Counted from the first letter of the stretch, positions 42,675 through 51,432 are shown. The stretch is 64,000 nt of DNA from Candidatus Leptovillus gracilis (GCA_016716065.1 JADJXA010000002.1:558001-622000); one strand, 5' to 3'. Numbers and translations are program-made. The notes: a model not told the origin generated them from the sequence alone.

Positions 42675-42742
42675 GTCCTCGATTCTTTTCGATACCAGCG
42701 ATCTCATAAAACTCTATCATGAGGAAGATGGTACGGCTCTGC
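42671..42742 (+). pseudogene. TA cassette 7, truncated PIN toxin
   Basis: A TTG overlapping the antitoxin stop gives MSPRF; one base out of frame the sequence continues FDTSDLIKLYHEEDGTALL, the standard beginning of a VapC/PIN domain. A T-run at 42686-42689 is one base short (frameshift), and after GTALL the frame enters a 49-bp repeat (42742-42790) that replaces the rest of the domain. The toxin is therefore doubly dead. Confidence 0.75.
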
Positions 42743-42790
42743 TGGGAGCGCAGGCGTCTCGCCTGCCGGGGCGGACGGGACGTCCGCGCT
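42742..42790 (+). repeat. Dispersed hairpin repeat (GGGAGCGCAGGCGTCTCGCC), copy 1
   Basis: Contains GCAGGCGTCTCGCCTGC and GCGGACGGGACGTCCGC hairpins; a near-identical copy is at 57971-58021. Inserted in, or replacing, the PIN toxin of cassette 7. Confidence 0.85.
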
Positions 42791-42836
42791 ATTGCAGCAT
42801 TGATTGGCGTCTACTTTTCACAACGAGGACTCAACA

Positions 42837-43973
42837 TTGAATAATCAAAGAATTTATCTCTCCCCGCCACACATGTCCGGCCTGGAGCAGCAGTACGTCC
42901 AGGCCGCTTTTGATTCCAACTGGGTGGCGCCATTGGGACCAAACGTTGACGCCTTTGAGGCGGAATTCTGCCGGGCGACGGGAGCGGGCCACGCCCTGGC
43001 GCTCAGTTCCGGCACGGGCGCTCTGCACCTGGCGCTGATTTTGCTGGGTGTGGGACCGGGTGATGAGGTGGCGGTGTCTACCCTGACGTTCGCCGCCAGC
43101 GTGAATCCGATTGTCTATCTGGGCGCGAAGCCGGTGTTCATTGACAGTGAGCGCGAGTCATGGAACATGGACCCGAACTTGCTGGCGGAATTCCTGGCGC
43201 GGCGGGCGGCGCTGAAACGGCTGCCCAAAGCGGTGGTGCTGGTGCATCTGTATGGGCAAAGCGCGGACATCACGCCGATTTTGGACCTGTGCCGGCGGTA
43301 TGAGGTGGCGCTGGTGGAGGATGCGGCGGAGGCGCTGGGAGCGAACTACCAGGGAAAAGCGCCAGGCACATTTGGGGCGTTTGGCCTGTTTTCGTTTAAC
43401 GGCAACAAGATTATTACCACGTCGGGCGGGGGCATGCTGGTCTCTGAGAATGCGGATTGGATCGCCCATGCGCGCAAACTGGCGACGCAGGCGCGAGACG
43501 ATGCGCCGCATTACGAGCACTCGGAGATTGGCTACAACTACCGCCTGAGTAATATCTTGGCCGGGGTGGGTCGTGGGCAGTTGGCGGTGCTGGCGGAGCG
43601 GGTGGTGGTGCGCCGCCGCATTTTTGCTGTTTACCAGGAGGCGTTGGGGGAACTGCCGGGTATTACGTTTATGCCGGAGGCGGCCTGGGGCACGCATACG
43701 CGCTGGCTGACGACGTTGACGATTGAGCCGGCGCTGTTTGGGGCGGATCGGGAGCAGGTGCGGCTGGCGCTGGAGGCGGAGAATATTGAAGCGCGGCCCA
43801 TCTGGAAGCCCATGCATTTGCAGCCGGTGTTTGCCGGTTATGAGGCGGTGGGCGGCGCGGTGGCGGCGGATATTTTTGCGCGCGGGCTGTGTTTGCCTTC
43901 GGGCACGGCGATGACGGAGGAGGATTTGGCGCGGGTGATACGTGTGTGTAGAGGTGATGGGGTGTGGCGGTGA
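42837..43973 (+). CDS. PglE-like PLP aminotransferase (DegT/DnrJ/EryC1/StrS family)
   Basis: 378 residues from TTG 42837, which has GAGG 10 bases upstream and reproduces the usual RIYLSPPHMSGLE start; the frame also stays open upstream. ALSSGTGALHLALILLGVGPGDEV, VEDAAEALGANYQGK and FSFNGNKIITTSGGG with the PLP-binding Lys. PglE-type enzymes aminate UDP-4-keto-6-deoxy-GlcNAc before acetylation by PglD. The gene would normally be adjacent to the pglD-like gene, from which it is separated by the TA array. Confidence 0.88.
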   Translation: MNNQRIYLSPPHMSGLEQQYVQAAFDSNWVAPLGPNVDAFEAEFCRATGAGHALALSSGTGALHLALILLGVGPGDEVAVSTLTFAASVNPIVYLGAKPVFIDSERESWNMDPNLLAEFLARRAALKRLPKAVVLVHLYGQSADITPILDLCRRYEVALVEDAAEALGANYQGKAPGTFGAFGLFSFNGNKIITTSGGGMLVSENADWIAHARKLATQARDDAPHYEHSEIGYNYRLSNILAGVGRGQLAVLAERVVVRRRIFAVYQEALGELPGITFMPEAAWGTHTRWLTTLTIEPALFGADREQVRLALEAENIEARPIWKPMHLQPVFAGYEAVGGAVAADIFARGLCLPSGTAMTEEDLARVIRVCRGDGVWR

Positions 43974-44030
43974 TGGGCTGTAACGTCATTTTTAATGTTT
44001 GGGGGGATATTCTGGCCGAGCCGGGGATGA

Positions 44031-45326
44031 TTGCCGGGTGAATTTGTAGCCGGTTGCTGGGGCCGTGAAGCGCGAGGATCGTTCATGGCCCTTTCAACTG
44101 CACCTGCCGCCCTCGTTTTATCGAGGGTGGCTGCTGCCTGGAAAGACGGCTCCGATTGTCTTGTTGGGGTTATGGTGTCTGGCATGAATGATTTGAATGA
44201 GCCGTGGGTGGAGCTGCCTACTGCTCGTTTTTTATTAAGGTGGTTGTCGGGCGACGAGATGTCGGGCGGCGGCGAGCTTATGAGTTTCTCTGAACCGGCG
44301 GCGCTGGCGGGTTGGCTGACGCGGCAGGGGCTGGGGGCGCTGGCGTATGGGCGCTGTCGCCCGGAAGAGGCAGGACTGCGCCGTTGTTTGCAGGCGGATA
44401 TGTTTTCAGCGGCGGCGGAGTCGAGTTTGAAGCAGACGAGTTTGCAGGCAATTTTAAGGGCGTTTGCGGCGGCGGGAGTGCAGATGGCGCTGCTGAAGGG
44501 GGCGGTGTTGAGCCTGACGGTGTATGAGGAACCGGCCTGGCGCACCATGAGCGATATTGACATCTGGACGCCGGCTGAGGCGATGCAGGCGGCGGCGGCG
44601 GTGATGACGGGGTTGGGGTATGTGGTGACGGTGAAGGGAGAACGGCCGTTTGCCTTGCAACAATTGTCACGTGGAGAAATCCAATTTGTGCAGCCGAATA
44701 TGCCTGCCGGGTTGGTGGAACTGCACTGGTCGGCTTTTTCTGGTTGGTGGCTGACGCGCACGGCGGCGGTGGACGAAGCGGGGTTGTGGGCGCGGCGGGA
44801 GCTGTTGTCCGACTGGCCTGATGTGGCTCAACTGGCGGCTGAAGACATGGTAATCCATCTGGCAGTGCATACGGCGGTGAATCATCAATTTGGCCTGTCG
44901 GCTTTGCGCAGCCTGGTGGATATTGCCCTGACGGCGCACAAGCGCGGAGTGGACTGGGCTGTGGCGGCGGAACGGGCGAGGACATGGCGGGTGGGGACGG
45001 CCGTTTACACCGTCCTCTCCTTGTTAGATGAACTGATCGGCGTGGAGGGTCTGGCGGTGGCGCTAGAGCAACTGCGACCGACAGGTTGGCGCAGCCGGGC
45101 TATCGGCCGTTTTGTAACGCCGGCGAGTGTGTTGGCGGGGCGAGATTTGCGCTCGGGGTGGCAGCGTTTTTTGCTGCTGCTGCTCTTGGTAGACCGTAAG
45201 CGGGATATGGCGAAGCTGGTCTGGCGGACGTTGTGGCCGGAACAGGAGTGGTTGGCGGCCCGTTACGGCCGTTCTGTCTCCCATTGGCGGCATCTCTGGA
45301 CCATGCTGCGCCAGCGGGCGGTGTAG
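44031..45326 (+). CDS. NTP_transf_5-type nucleotidyltransferase-fold protein
   Basis: 431 residues from TTG 44031 (ATG 44085 or 44172 are alternatives). Central VQMALLKGAVLSLTVYEEPAWRTMSDIDIW carries the G-[GS]-x-D-x-D-like metal site (MSDIDIW) of the family, and later LVELHWSAFSGWW and EDMVIHLAVHTAVNHQF are typical of NTP_transf_5 proteins found in EPS clusters. Substrate unknown; the family is uncharacterised. Last plus-strand gene of the polysaccharide locus. Confidence 0.75.
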   Translation: MPGEFVAGCWGREARGSFMALSTAPAALVLSRVAAAWKDGSDCLVGVMVSGMNDLNEPWVELPTARFLLRWLSGDEMSGGGELMSFSEPAALAGWLTRQGLGALAYGRCRPEEAGLRRCLQADMFSAAAESSLKQTSLQAILRAFAAAGVQMALLKGAVLSLTVYEEPAWRTMSDIDIWTPAEAMQAAAAVMTGLGYVVTVKGERPFALQQLSRGEIQFVQPNMPAGLVELHWSAFSGWWLTRTAAVDEAGLWARRELLSDWPDVAQLAAEDMVIHLAVHTAVNHQFGLSALRSLVDIALTAHKRGVDWAVAAERARTWRVGTAVYTVLSLLDELIGVEGLAVALEQLRPTGWRSRAIGRFVTPASVLAGRDLRSGWQRFLLLLLLVDRKRDMAKLVWRTLWPEQEWLAARYGRSVSHWRHLWTMLRQRAV

Positions 45327-45388
45327 GGTAACGGCCGTTATCCGGCAGCCTCTGCGCCATGCCCCAAAACCTGACCACTGCAACTAGT

Positions 45389-45423
45389 ACCCGTATTCGG
45401 TAATCCGTATCCCGCATTCCCTA
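45389..45423. repeat. Heptamer array (ATCCGTA-type)
   Basis: ACCCGTA, TTCGGTA, ATCCGTA, TCCCGCA, TTCCCTA in 7-bp register between two convergent genes. Confidence 0.75.
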
Positions 45424-45482
45424 GGACGCTGCCTCTGGCAAATGCCACCGGAAAACCGCCTACGGACTTTGGCCTACGGCTG

Positions 45483-46496
45483 CTAGTAGTGGACGTTGAC
45501 GACGGTCCCATAGCTGGCCCAATCATACAACCAGGCGGCGTCGGGTTCGTCCAGGTTGACGCAGCCATGACTCATGGGGTAGCCGAAGTTGTTGTGCCAA
45601 TACGCGCCGTGCAGGGCGTAATCGTTGTAGAAGTACATGACGTGGGGCACATTTTCCAGGTAATAGTCGTAGCCGAGCAGATAGCCGTTCATTGTCTGGC
45701 TGGGGTAGCGCAGGTAGATGCGGAACATGCCGGTGACGGTGGGGTGGTTGGGCAGGCCGCTGGAGATGAGGGTGGTGTAAACAGCCTGGCTGCCTTCGTA
45801 GGCGACCAGGCTTTGGGTGCTGAGGTTGACGTCTATCCAGCGTTCGTTGGGGCCAACGCCAAACGGCCGTATCCCCACCTGTGCGTTTTGTGGGCTGATG
45901 AAAGTGGGAACCAGCGTCGGTGTGGGGGTGGCGGTTGGCGTTGGCGTCGGTGTCACTGTCCAGGCGGGACGGGGCGTGTCGTTGTGGTCGGCGGGGGCGA
46001 TGGCTTTGGCCAGGGTGTGGCTGTGGGCCGGGTTGGGTGTGGCCTGTGGGTTTGCTTGCCGGTCGGCAGCAACAGCGGTGGGGGGCATGGCTGATGGCAC
46101 GGCCGTTGGCGCAGCCAGTACGGTGCGGGGCAGCCGGGTCCATGTCAGCCAGCCGCCCCCGGCCAGGAACAGCAGGATGAGGACGGCCGTCAGAAAAAAT
46201 ACGGCCGTTCGGCGGGCAGGTTGGTGGGGAACGGCCGTGGGCGGTTTGGCTGGCAGTCGTTTTTCCGCCCAGGCGCGGGCCTGCCGCACAGTGGGGTCAT
46301 TGGGCCGCAGCATTTCGGCCCGTTCGACGTAATCCAGGCTTTTGCTGGGGTCGGCCGTCAGGCCGGCCAACAGCAGCCAGGCCCGATGATCGTTAGGGTC
46401 CTGGAGAACGGCTTGTCTGGCCAGGGCGTGGGCGCGTGGGCGTTGGCCGTTTTTTAATGCAACTTGTGCCTGATGATAAAGGGAATCAGTTATCAA
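45483..46496 (-). CDS. TPR plus L,D-transpeptidase (YkuD) membrane protein
   Basis: 337 residues, TTG start at 46496 (uncertain). Residues about 5-80 form one to two TPR-like repeats (ALARQAVLQDPNDHRAWLLL), then a membrane helix (about 97-118), a Pro/Thr-rich linker, and a YkuD domain with HGAYWHNNFGYPMSHGCVNL containing the catalytic Cys. Such enzymes cross-link peptidoglycan stem peptides or attach proteins. The TPR on the cytoplasmic side is unusual for this family. Next upstream on the same strand is a cell-wall amidase, so a cell-envelope pair. Confidence 0.85.
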   Translation of the reverse strand: MITDSLYHQAQVALKNGQRPRAHALARQAVLQDPNDHRAWLLLAGLTADPSKSLDYVERAEMLRPNDPTVRQARAWAEKRLPAKPPTAVPHQPARRTAVFFLTAVLILLFLAGGGWLTWTRLPRTVLAAPTAVPSAMPPTAVAADRQANPQATPNPAHSHTLAKAIAPADHNDTPRPAWTVTPTPTPTATPTPTLVPTFISPQNAQVGIRPFGVGPNERWIDVNLSTQSLVAYEGSQAVYTTLISSGLPNHPTVTGMFRIYLRYPSQTMNGYLLGYDYYLENVPHVMYFYNDYALHGAYWHNNFGYPMSHGCVNLDEPDAAWLYDWASYGTVVNVHY

Positions 46497-46534
46497 TCGT
46501 CAATGGTCAATCCGAAATCCGACATCGTCAATTA
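46493..46534. repeat. Heptamer array (TCAATCG-type)
   Basis: TCAATCG, TCAATGG, TCAATCC, GAAATCC, GACATCG, TCAATTA between the transpeptidase start and the amidase stop. Confidence 0.75.
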
Positions 46535-47331
46535 CTCGTCGTAGCGCTTTTGTAGGCGTCCAGATAACAGAAGATACCGTTGGTAATGCCGCTGGCCGGG
46601 ACCTGGGCGTTGGTGGTAATCATTTCCCGGTCCAGGTTCATGAAACCTACTTCAATGATGATGGCCGAGACGCCAGGGGCAATCTTGCGGAAGGCATGGT
46701 ATTCGGCCATGTCTGGGGTGATGGTGTTGGCGTGGTATTCCATCTGTGTGGCCTGGTAATAAGCTTGCTGTACACAGATAGAAAGCTGGCTGGAATCGGT
46801 AAAACCGGAGCCGGAGATTTTGAAGCCGGTAGCCAATTCGTTGATATAGTCGCAGGAGTCGGCATGGATGGAAATAACGGCCGTACCGCTGTAGTTATCC
46901 AGACGTGGATCAAACTCATCCAGTTTGTCGGTGCGAATGCCCCGGCTTAGTAAGTTGGTCAGCACCATATCCACAATCGTCTCGTTAACCTGCGCCTCGG
47001 TCAGCCCATCGTCGCAGACTGCGCCGCTGTCGTTGCCGCGATGCCCGGAAATGATGCCAATACGGATAGGGCCAGGACTTTGACCCAGGCGCTGTACCAC
47101 TGGTTTGGCCGGCACGTTTTTAAAAATGGGCGCAGCCAGATAATTGTCGGCGGGGGAAACGGCCGTTATCGCCTCAGCCACGCTCTCTTCGGGACTAAAA
47201 TGCCAGTAAACCAGCAGCATCCCGGCTGCTGCCAGTCCCAGAAAAACAACAATCGGTAAATGCTGCCCCAAAAACTGAAGCAGCGGCGGCAGGGCCGATG
47301 GACGAGTGGGATTTTCTGACTGTGAGCGCAT
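46528..47331 (-). CDS. N-acetylmuramoyl-L-alanine amidase (Amidase_3), membrane-anchored
   Basis: 267 residues. N-terminal membrane helix (about 30-46), then Amidase_3: IGIISGHRGNDSGAVCDDGLTEAQVNETI (first Zn His and the Glu), SGTAVISIHADSCDY (second Zn His) and SAIIIEVGFMNLDRE (catalytic Glu). It cleaves the amide between MurNAc and the stem peptide. Lies 31 bases upstream of the transpeptidase on the same strand and divergent from ftsH. Confidence 0.88.
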   Translation of the reverse strand: MRSQSENPTRPSALPPLLQFLGQHLPIVVFLGLAAAGMLLVYWHFSPEESVAEAITAVSPADNYLAAPIFKNVPAKPVVQRLGQSPGPIRIGIISGHRGNDSGAVCDDGLTEAQVNETIVDMVLTNLLSRGIRTDKLDEFDPRLDNYSGTAVISIHADSCDYINELATGFKISGSGFTDSSQLSICVQQAYYQATQMEYHANTITPDMAEYHAFRKIAPGVSAIIIEVGFMNLDREMITTNAQVPASGITNGIFCYLDAYKSATTSN

Positions 47332-47381
47332 ATTGTTGTTATTCTACAACATTTTTATCGCTTCGGAAAGAGTGTGTTGTA

Positions 47382-47430
47382 CGTATTCCGTATTCCGTGT
47401 TCCGTTTATGGCTTACCGCTTACGGCTCAG
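47382..47430. repeat. Heptamer array (CGTATTC-type)
   Basis: CGTATTC, CGTATTC, CGTGTTC, CGTTTAT, GGCTTAC, CGCTTAC, GGCTCAG, in the spacer between the divergent amidase and ftsH genes. Confidence 0.85.
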
Positions 47431-47598
47431 CAATTTATCAGAAAAGATTTATGAAAATACAACGATTTCCCTGTACATTGGGTTATACTTACAGGGTGGA
47501 CATAAAATAAGCACATCAGGCGCTGCTCTAACCTGGACAGAACATTCAATAGGTCAACTACATACTTCTAGCCTATTGAGGAGATAATTACTGATATT

Positions 47599-49575
47599 AT
47601 GGATGATCAATCAAATGATTCACGGCCGACAATTCCTACCTGGGTCTGGATATTGGGCATTTTTGCCATCATCCTCGGCTTGCAGCTGTGGATAAGCGGC
47701 CGTTTTAATGGCCCGGAACAGGTGAGCATACAAGAAGTGATGACGGCCGTGCAGACCGGTAAAGTAAAGGCCATGTCCGTCACTGGCGACCGCATCGAAG
47801 TCGAGATGCAAGATGGCAGCATTGTCAGCACCACCAAACATTCCCGTGACAGCCTGGCCGAAACCTTTGCCTATTACGGCGTAACCCCTGAACAACTGGC
47901 TACTGTCAACCTGAAAGTCAACGACCAGACGGCCTGGAACAATTTGCTAACCATTGTTATTTCGATTGGCCCTGTCCTTCTGCTTATCTGGATTTTCAGC
48001 CGGGGTTTCCGGCAGATGCAGGGCGGCGGCGGCGGCAACAATATCTTTGGTTTTGGCCGCAGCCGCGCCAAAAACCTCAACGACGCCAATCGCCCCACCG
48101 TCACCTTCGACGACGTGGCCGGTGTGGAAGAATCTAAACAAGAACTGGCCGAAGTGGTTCAGTTCTTGCGCGAACCGGAGAAATTTGTCCAGGTTGGCGC
48201 TCGTATTCCCAAAGGTGTGTTGATGGTTGGCCCGCCCGGAACCGGTAAGACTTTGCTGGCTCGCGCCGTCGCCGGCGAAGCTGGCGTGCCCTTCTTCCAC
48301 ATTTCTGGCTCCGAATTTGTGGAAATGTTTGTTGGTGTGGGCGCCAGCCGGGTGCGCGACCTGTTCGATAAAGCCAAACAATCGGCGCCATCCATCGTCT
48401 TTGTGGACGAAATTGACGCCGTTGGGCGGCAGCGCGGCGCTGGATTGGGCGGCGGCCACGATGAGCGTGAGCAAACTCTCAACCAGATTTTGGTGGAAAT
48501 GGACGGTTTCGACAACGAGACCAACGTTATCGTCATGGCGGCGACCAATCGCGCCGACATTTTGGACCCGGCGCTGCTGCGCCCTGGCCGCTTCGACCGT
48601 AAGGTGTTTGTAGACCTGCCAGACGTGAAGGGGCGCGAAATGATCTTGCGTGTCCATTCGCGCGGCAAGCCCGTTTCCAGCGAAGTCAGCTTCAAAGATG
48701 TGTCTCGCCTGACGGCCGGATTCTCCGGCGCAGACCTGGAAAACCTGATGAACGAGGCGGCTATCTTTGCGGCGCGGCGCAACAAGCGCACCATTGGTCT
48801 GCTGGAGTTTCAGGATGCCTTCGACAGGGTGGTGATGGGGCCGGAGCGTAAGAGCCGGGTGATGAGCGAAGAGGACAAAGAAACGGTGGCCTATCATGAA
48901 GCGGGTCATGCGGTGGTTAGTTTCTATCTGGCTCATACAGACCCAGTGCAGAAGATTACAATTGTGCCGCGCGGCCGGGCCGGTGGCTACGTTATGCCGC
49001 TGCCGGAAGACCGCTTTGTGCTTAGCCAGGAATACTTCCTGGACCAGATTACGATGGCCCTGGGTGGCCGGGCGGCCGAAGAAGTCTTTTTTGACCGCAT
49101 TACTACCGGCGCTTCGTCGGATTTGCAGCAGGCCACGCGCATGGCGCGGGCGATGGTGATGGACTATGGCATGTCCGACGTGTTGGGCCTGCCGACTTAT
49201 GGCAGCGGGAATGCCAATCCCTTTTTAGGCCGAGAGATGTCTTACTTTAGCGGCGGCCGGGATTACAGTGAAGAAGCGGCCAAAGCCATTGACGATGAAG
49301 TGAAGCGCATTCTGGAAGAGAGCTATACCCGGTCGCTGGAAATTGTGCGCAGCAACTATGACCGCATGGTGCAGTTGGCCGACGCTCTGATGAAGGTGGA
49401 GACTTTAGACCGCACCGACTTTGAGAAATTGATGAACGCGCCGATTGTCTCCAATGGCCAGGCTTCATACGCCAGCTCTGAGAACGGCCAGACGGCCAAT
49501 GGTAAGCTGGATAAAGAAGCGTTGGCGGAGAGCAGCCTGCCCGATTTGCCTGCCGACCTGGACGTGGCTGCCTAA
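47599..49575 (+). CDS. ftsH: ATP-dependent zinc metalloprotease FtsH
   Basis: 658 residues. Two membrane helices (about 8-27 and 113-132) flank the periplasmic domain; AAA domain with Walker A GPPGTGKT (about 211-218), Walker B SIVFVDEIDAVG and the second region of homology AATNRADILDPALLRPGRFD; zinc site HEAGH (about 434). The full typical FtsH order and length. Degrades membrane and short-lived proteins. Its last codons and stop (GTGGCTGCCTAA) are the first unit of an 18-bp tandem array. Confidence 0.97.
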   Translation: MDDQSNDSRPTIPTWVWILGIFAIILGLQLWISGRFNGPEQVSIQEVMTAVQTGKVKAMSVTGDRIEVEMQDGSIVSTTKHSRDSLAETFAYYGVTPEQLATVNLKVNDQTAWNNLLTIVISIGPVLLLIWIFSRGFRQMQGGGGGNNIFGFGRSRAKNLNDANRPTVTFDDVAGVEESKQELAEVVQFLREPEKFVQVGARIPKGVLMVGPPGTGKTLLARAVAGEAGVPFFHISGSEFVEMFVGVGASRVRDLFDKAKQSAPSIVFVDEIDAVGRQRGAGLGGGHDEREQTLNQILVEMDGFDNETNVIVMAATNRADILDPALLRPGRFDRKVFVDLPDVKGREMILRVHSRGKPVSSEVSFKDVSRLTAGFSGADLENLMNEAAIFAARRNKRTIGLLEFQDAFDRVVMGPERKSRVMSEEDKETVAYHEAGHAVVSFYLAHTDPVQKITIVPRGRAGGYVMPLPEDRFVLSQEYFLDQITMALGGRAAEEVFFDRITTGASSDLQQATRMARAMVMDYGMSDVLGLPTYGSGNANPFLGREMSYFSGGRDYSEEAAKAIDDEVKRILEESYTRSLEIVRSNYDRMVQLADALMKVETLDRTDFEKLMNAPIVSNGQASYASSENGQTANGKLDKEALAESSLPDLPADLDVAA

Positions 49576-49689
49576 CTGGCAGCGGCTGCCTAACTGGCAG
49601 CGGCTGCCTAACCGGCCGTGGCTGCCTAACCGGCCGTGGCTGCCTAACCGGCCGTGGCTGCCTAACCGGCCGTGGCTGCCTAAACGGCC
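49564..49689 (+). repeat. 18-bp tandem array starting inside the ftsH stop region
   Basis: Seven units at 49564, 49582, 49600, 49618, 49636, 49654 and 49672, consensus GTGGCTGCCTAACCGGCC; the first contains the real Val-Ala-Ala-stop of FtsH, so each later unit repeats that stop context. Confidence 0.95.
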
Positions 49690-49718
49690 GTGGCGTAACT
49701 GATTTTGTTGACACCAAG

Positions 49719-49759
49719 ACCTTCTCCCCGCTATAACTGGTGGGCGAGAAGGTTTTTTT
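49719..49759 (+). terminator. Rho-independent terminator of ftsH
   Basis: ACCTTCTC (49719-49726) pairs with GAGAAGGT (49745-49752), followed by a run of T. Confidence 0.85.
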
Positions 49760-49800
49760 GTTGGTTGTAGGCTGTAAGCCGACAGCCTGGTTGGTGAATT

Positions 49801-50595
49801 ATGGATGAGTTACTGATTTATCAGGCGGTGGGGTCGGTGTTGTGGCTGACGTTGAATCGGCCGGAGAGCCATAATGCGTTGAATCCGGCGTTGATTACGG
49901 GGTTAACGGCCGTTTTCCGCTCTCTACGCCATCAACCAGAAATCCGCGTGGTGGTGCTGACGGGCAGCGGCCGTTCCTTCTGCGCCGGCGCCGACCTGGC
50001 CTTTATGCGCGCCGCCGCCGATTACACCTTCGCCGAAAATGTGGCCGATGGCGAAGCGATTTTCGATTTGATGCAGGCGGTAGATAACTGCCCGCAGCCG
50101 GTGGTGGGGCGTATCAATGGCGCGGCCATTGGCGGCGGGGTGGGGCTGGTGGCCTGCTGCGATAGTGTGGTGGCGGTGGAACGGGCGCGGTTTGCCTTTA
50201 GCGAGACGCGGTTGGGCATTGTGCCGGCCGTCATCTCTCCCTTTGTGCTGGCGAAAATTGGCGTGGGCAGCGGCCGTGAGCTGTTCCTGACCGGCGAGCG
50301 TTTTACCGCTGAACGGGCGCGGCAAATTGGCCTGGTGCAGCATGTGGTGGCCGAGGAAGAGCTAGACACGGCCGTCGCCGACCGGGTGAACAACCTGCTG
50401 CAAGCCGCGCCCGGTGCGCAAGCTGCCGCCAAAGAACTCATTCGCACCGTAGCCCAGCAGCCACACACGGCCGTGCGCGATTACACCGCCCACCTCATCG
50501 CCGAACGCCGCGCCAGCGACGAAGGGCGCGAAGGCATGAGCGCCTTTCTGCAAAAACGCCGCCCGTCCTGGCAGTCTGATTCTCAGGATGCGTAA
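49801..50595 (+). CDS. Enoyl-CoA hydratase/isomerase family protein
   Basis: 264 residues. Crotonase fold: LTLNRPESHNALNPALITGL, VLTGSGRSFCAGADLAFM (oxyanion loop), INGAAIGGGVGLVACCDSVVA and FSETRLGIVPAVISPFVL. The second oxyanion helix and a Glu in SETRLGIVP are conserved, typical of methylglutaconyl-CoA hydratase or enoyl-CoA hydratase. With the biotin carboxylase two genes downstream, a leucine-degradation or carboxylase context is possible but not complete here. Confidence 0.88.
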   Translation: MDELLIYQAVGSVLWLTLNRPESHNALNPALITGLTAVFRSLRHQPEIRVVVLTGSGRSFCAGADLAFMRAAADYTFAENVADGEAIFDLMQAVDNCPQPVVGRINGAAIGGGVGLVACCDSVVAVERARFAFSETRLGIVPAVISPFVLAKIGVGSGRELFLTGERFTAERARQIGLVQHVVAEEELDTAVADRVNNLLQAAPGAQAAAKELIRTVAQQPHTAVRDYTAHLIAERRASDEGREGMSAFLQKRRPSWQSDSQDA

Positions 50596-50618
50596 AAATA
50601 CAAGGGACAGTGAGCATA

Positions 50619-51431
50619 ATGGGTGAATTAGAAGCCATTCAGAAAGCGTCTTATCCAATCACCCGGCAAATTTTGGCCGAAGATTTACGCTCGTTAGGGG
50701 TCAAGCGAGGCATGACCCTGCTGGTTCACTCGTCGTTGAGCGCGTTGGGCTGGGTGAACGGCGGGCCGGTGGCCGTGATTCAGGCATTGATGGATGCGCT
50801 GACGCCCGAAGGTACGCTGGTGATGCCCACCCATTCCGGCGATTTGTCCGACCCGGCGCAGTGGCAGAATCCGCCGGTCCCTTACAACTGGCAGGCGACC
50901 ATCCGGGATACCATGCCCGGCTACGATCCCGATCTGACGCCGACGCGGGGCATGGGGCGCATCCCCGAACTATTCCGCACCTGGCCCGATGTGCGGCGCA
51001 GCGACCATCCACAGGTGTCGTTTGCCGCCTGGGGCCAAGAAGCGGCGTTTGTCACCGAAGGCCACAAGCTAAAAAACAGCCTGGGCGATTCGTCGCCGCT
51101 GGCGCGGGTGTACGACCTGGAAGGATACGTGCTGCTGTTGGGCGTGGGGTATGGCAATAATACATCGTTCCACCTGGCCGAATACCGCGTGCCCAACCCG
51201 CCGATGGTGACGCAGGGCACGCCGGTGCTGGAAAACGGCCGTCGCCTCTGGAAAACCTACACCGACGTGGATTTCAACGATGACCCCTTCGCCACCATCG
51301 GCCATGATTTTGAGCAAGTCCATCCGGTGGCTGTGGGATTGGTTGGCCTGGCTACCTGCCGCCTGTTTTCTCAGCCCGACGCGGTAGATTTTGCCGTGAA
51401 GTGGCTGACAGACTTTCGGCGGCAACTTTAG
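50619..51431 (+). CDS. AAC(3)-family (aminoglycoside 3-N-acetyltransferase-like) protein
   Basis: 270 residues from ATG 50619, with AAGGGACAG upstream (a GTG at 50610 is possible). GMTLLVHSSLSALGWVNGG, TPEGTLVMPTHSGDLSDP, RRSDHPQVSFAAWG and VLLLGVGYGNNTSFHLAEY are the AAC(3)/YokD pattern with the acetyl-CoA site. Chromosomal members in environmental bacteria often act on other amines, so resistance should not be assumed. Confidence 0.85.
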   Translation: MGELEAIQKASYPITRQILAEDLRSLGVKRGMTLLVHSSLSALGWVNGGPVAVIQALMDALTPEGTLVMPTHSGDLSDPAQWQNPPVPYNWQATIRDTMPGYDPDLTPTRGMGRIPELFRTWPDVRRSDHPQVSFAAWGQEAAFVTEGHKLKNSLGDSSPLARVYDLEGYVLLLGVGYGNNTSFHLAEYRVPNPPMVTQGTPVLENGRRLWKTYTDVDFNDDPFATIGHDFEQVHPVAVGLVGLATCRLFSQPDAVDFAVKWLTDFRRQL

Positions 51432-51432
51432 G

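Noticed and set aside
45489..46094. 201-codon plus-strand frame opposite the transpeptidase
   Set aside because: Antisense shadow; the minus-strand YkuD motifs are unambiguous.
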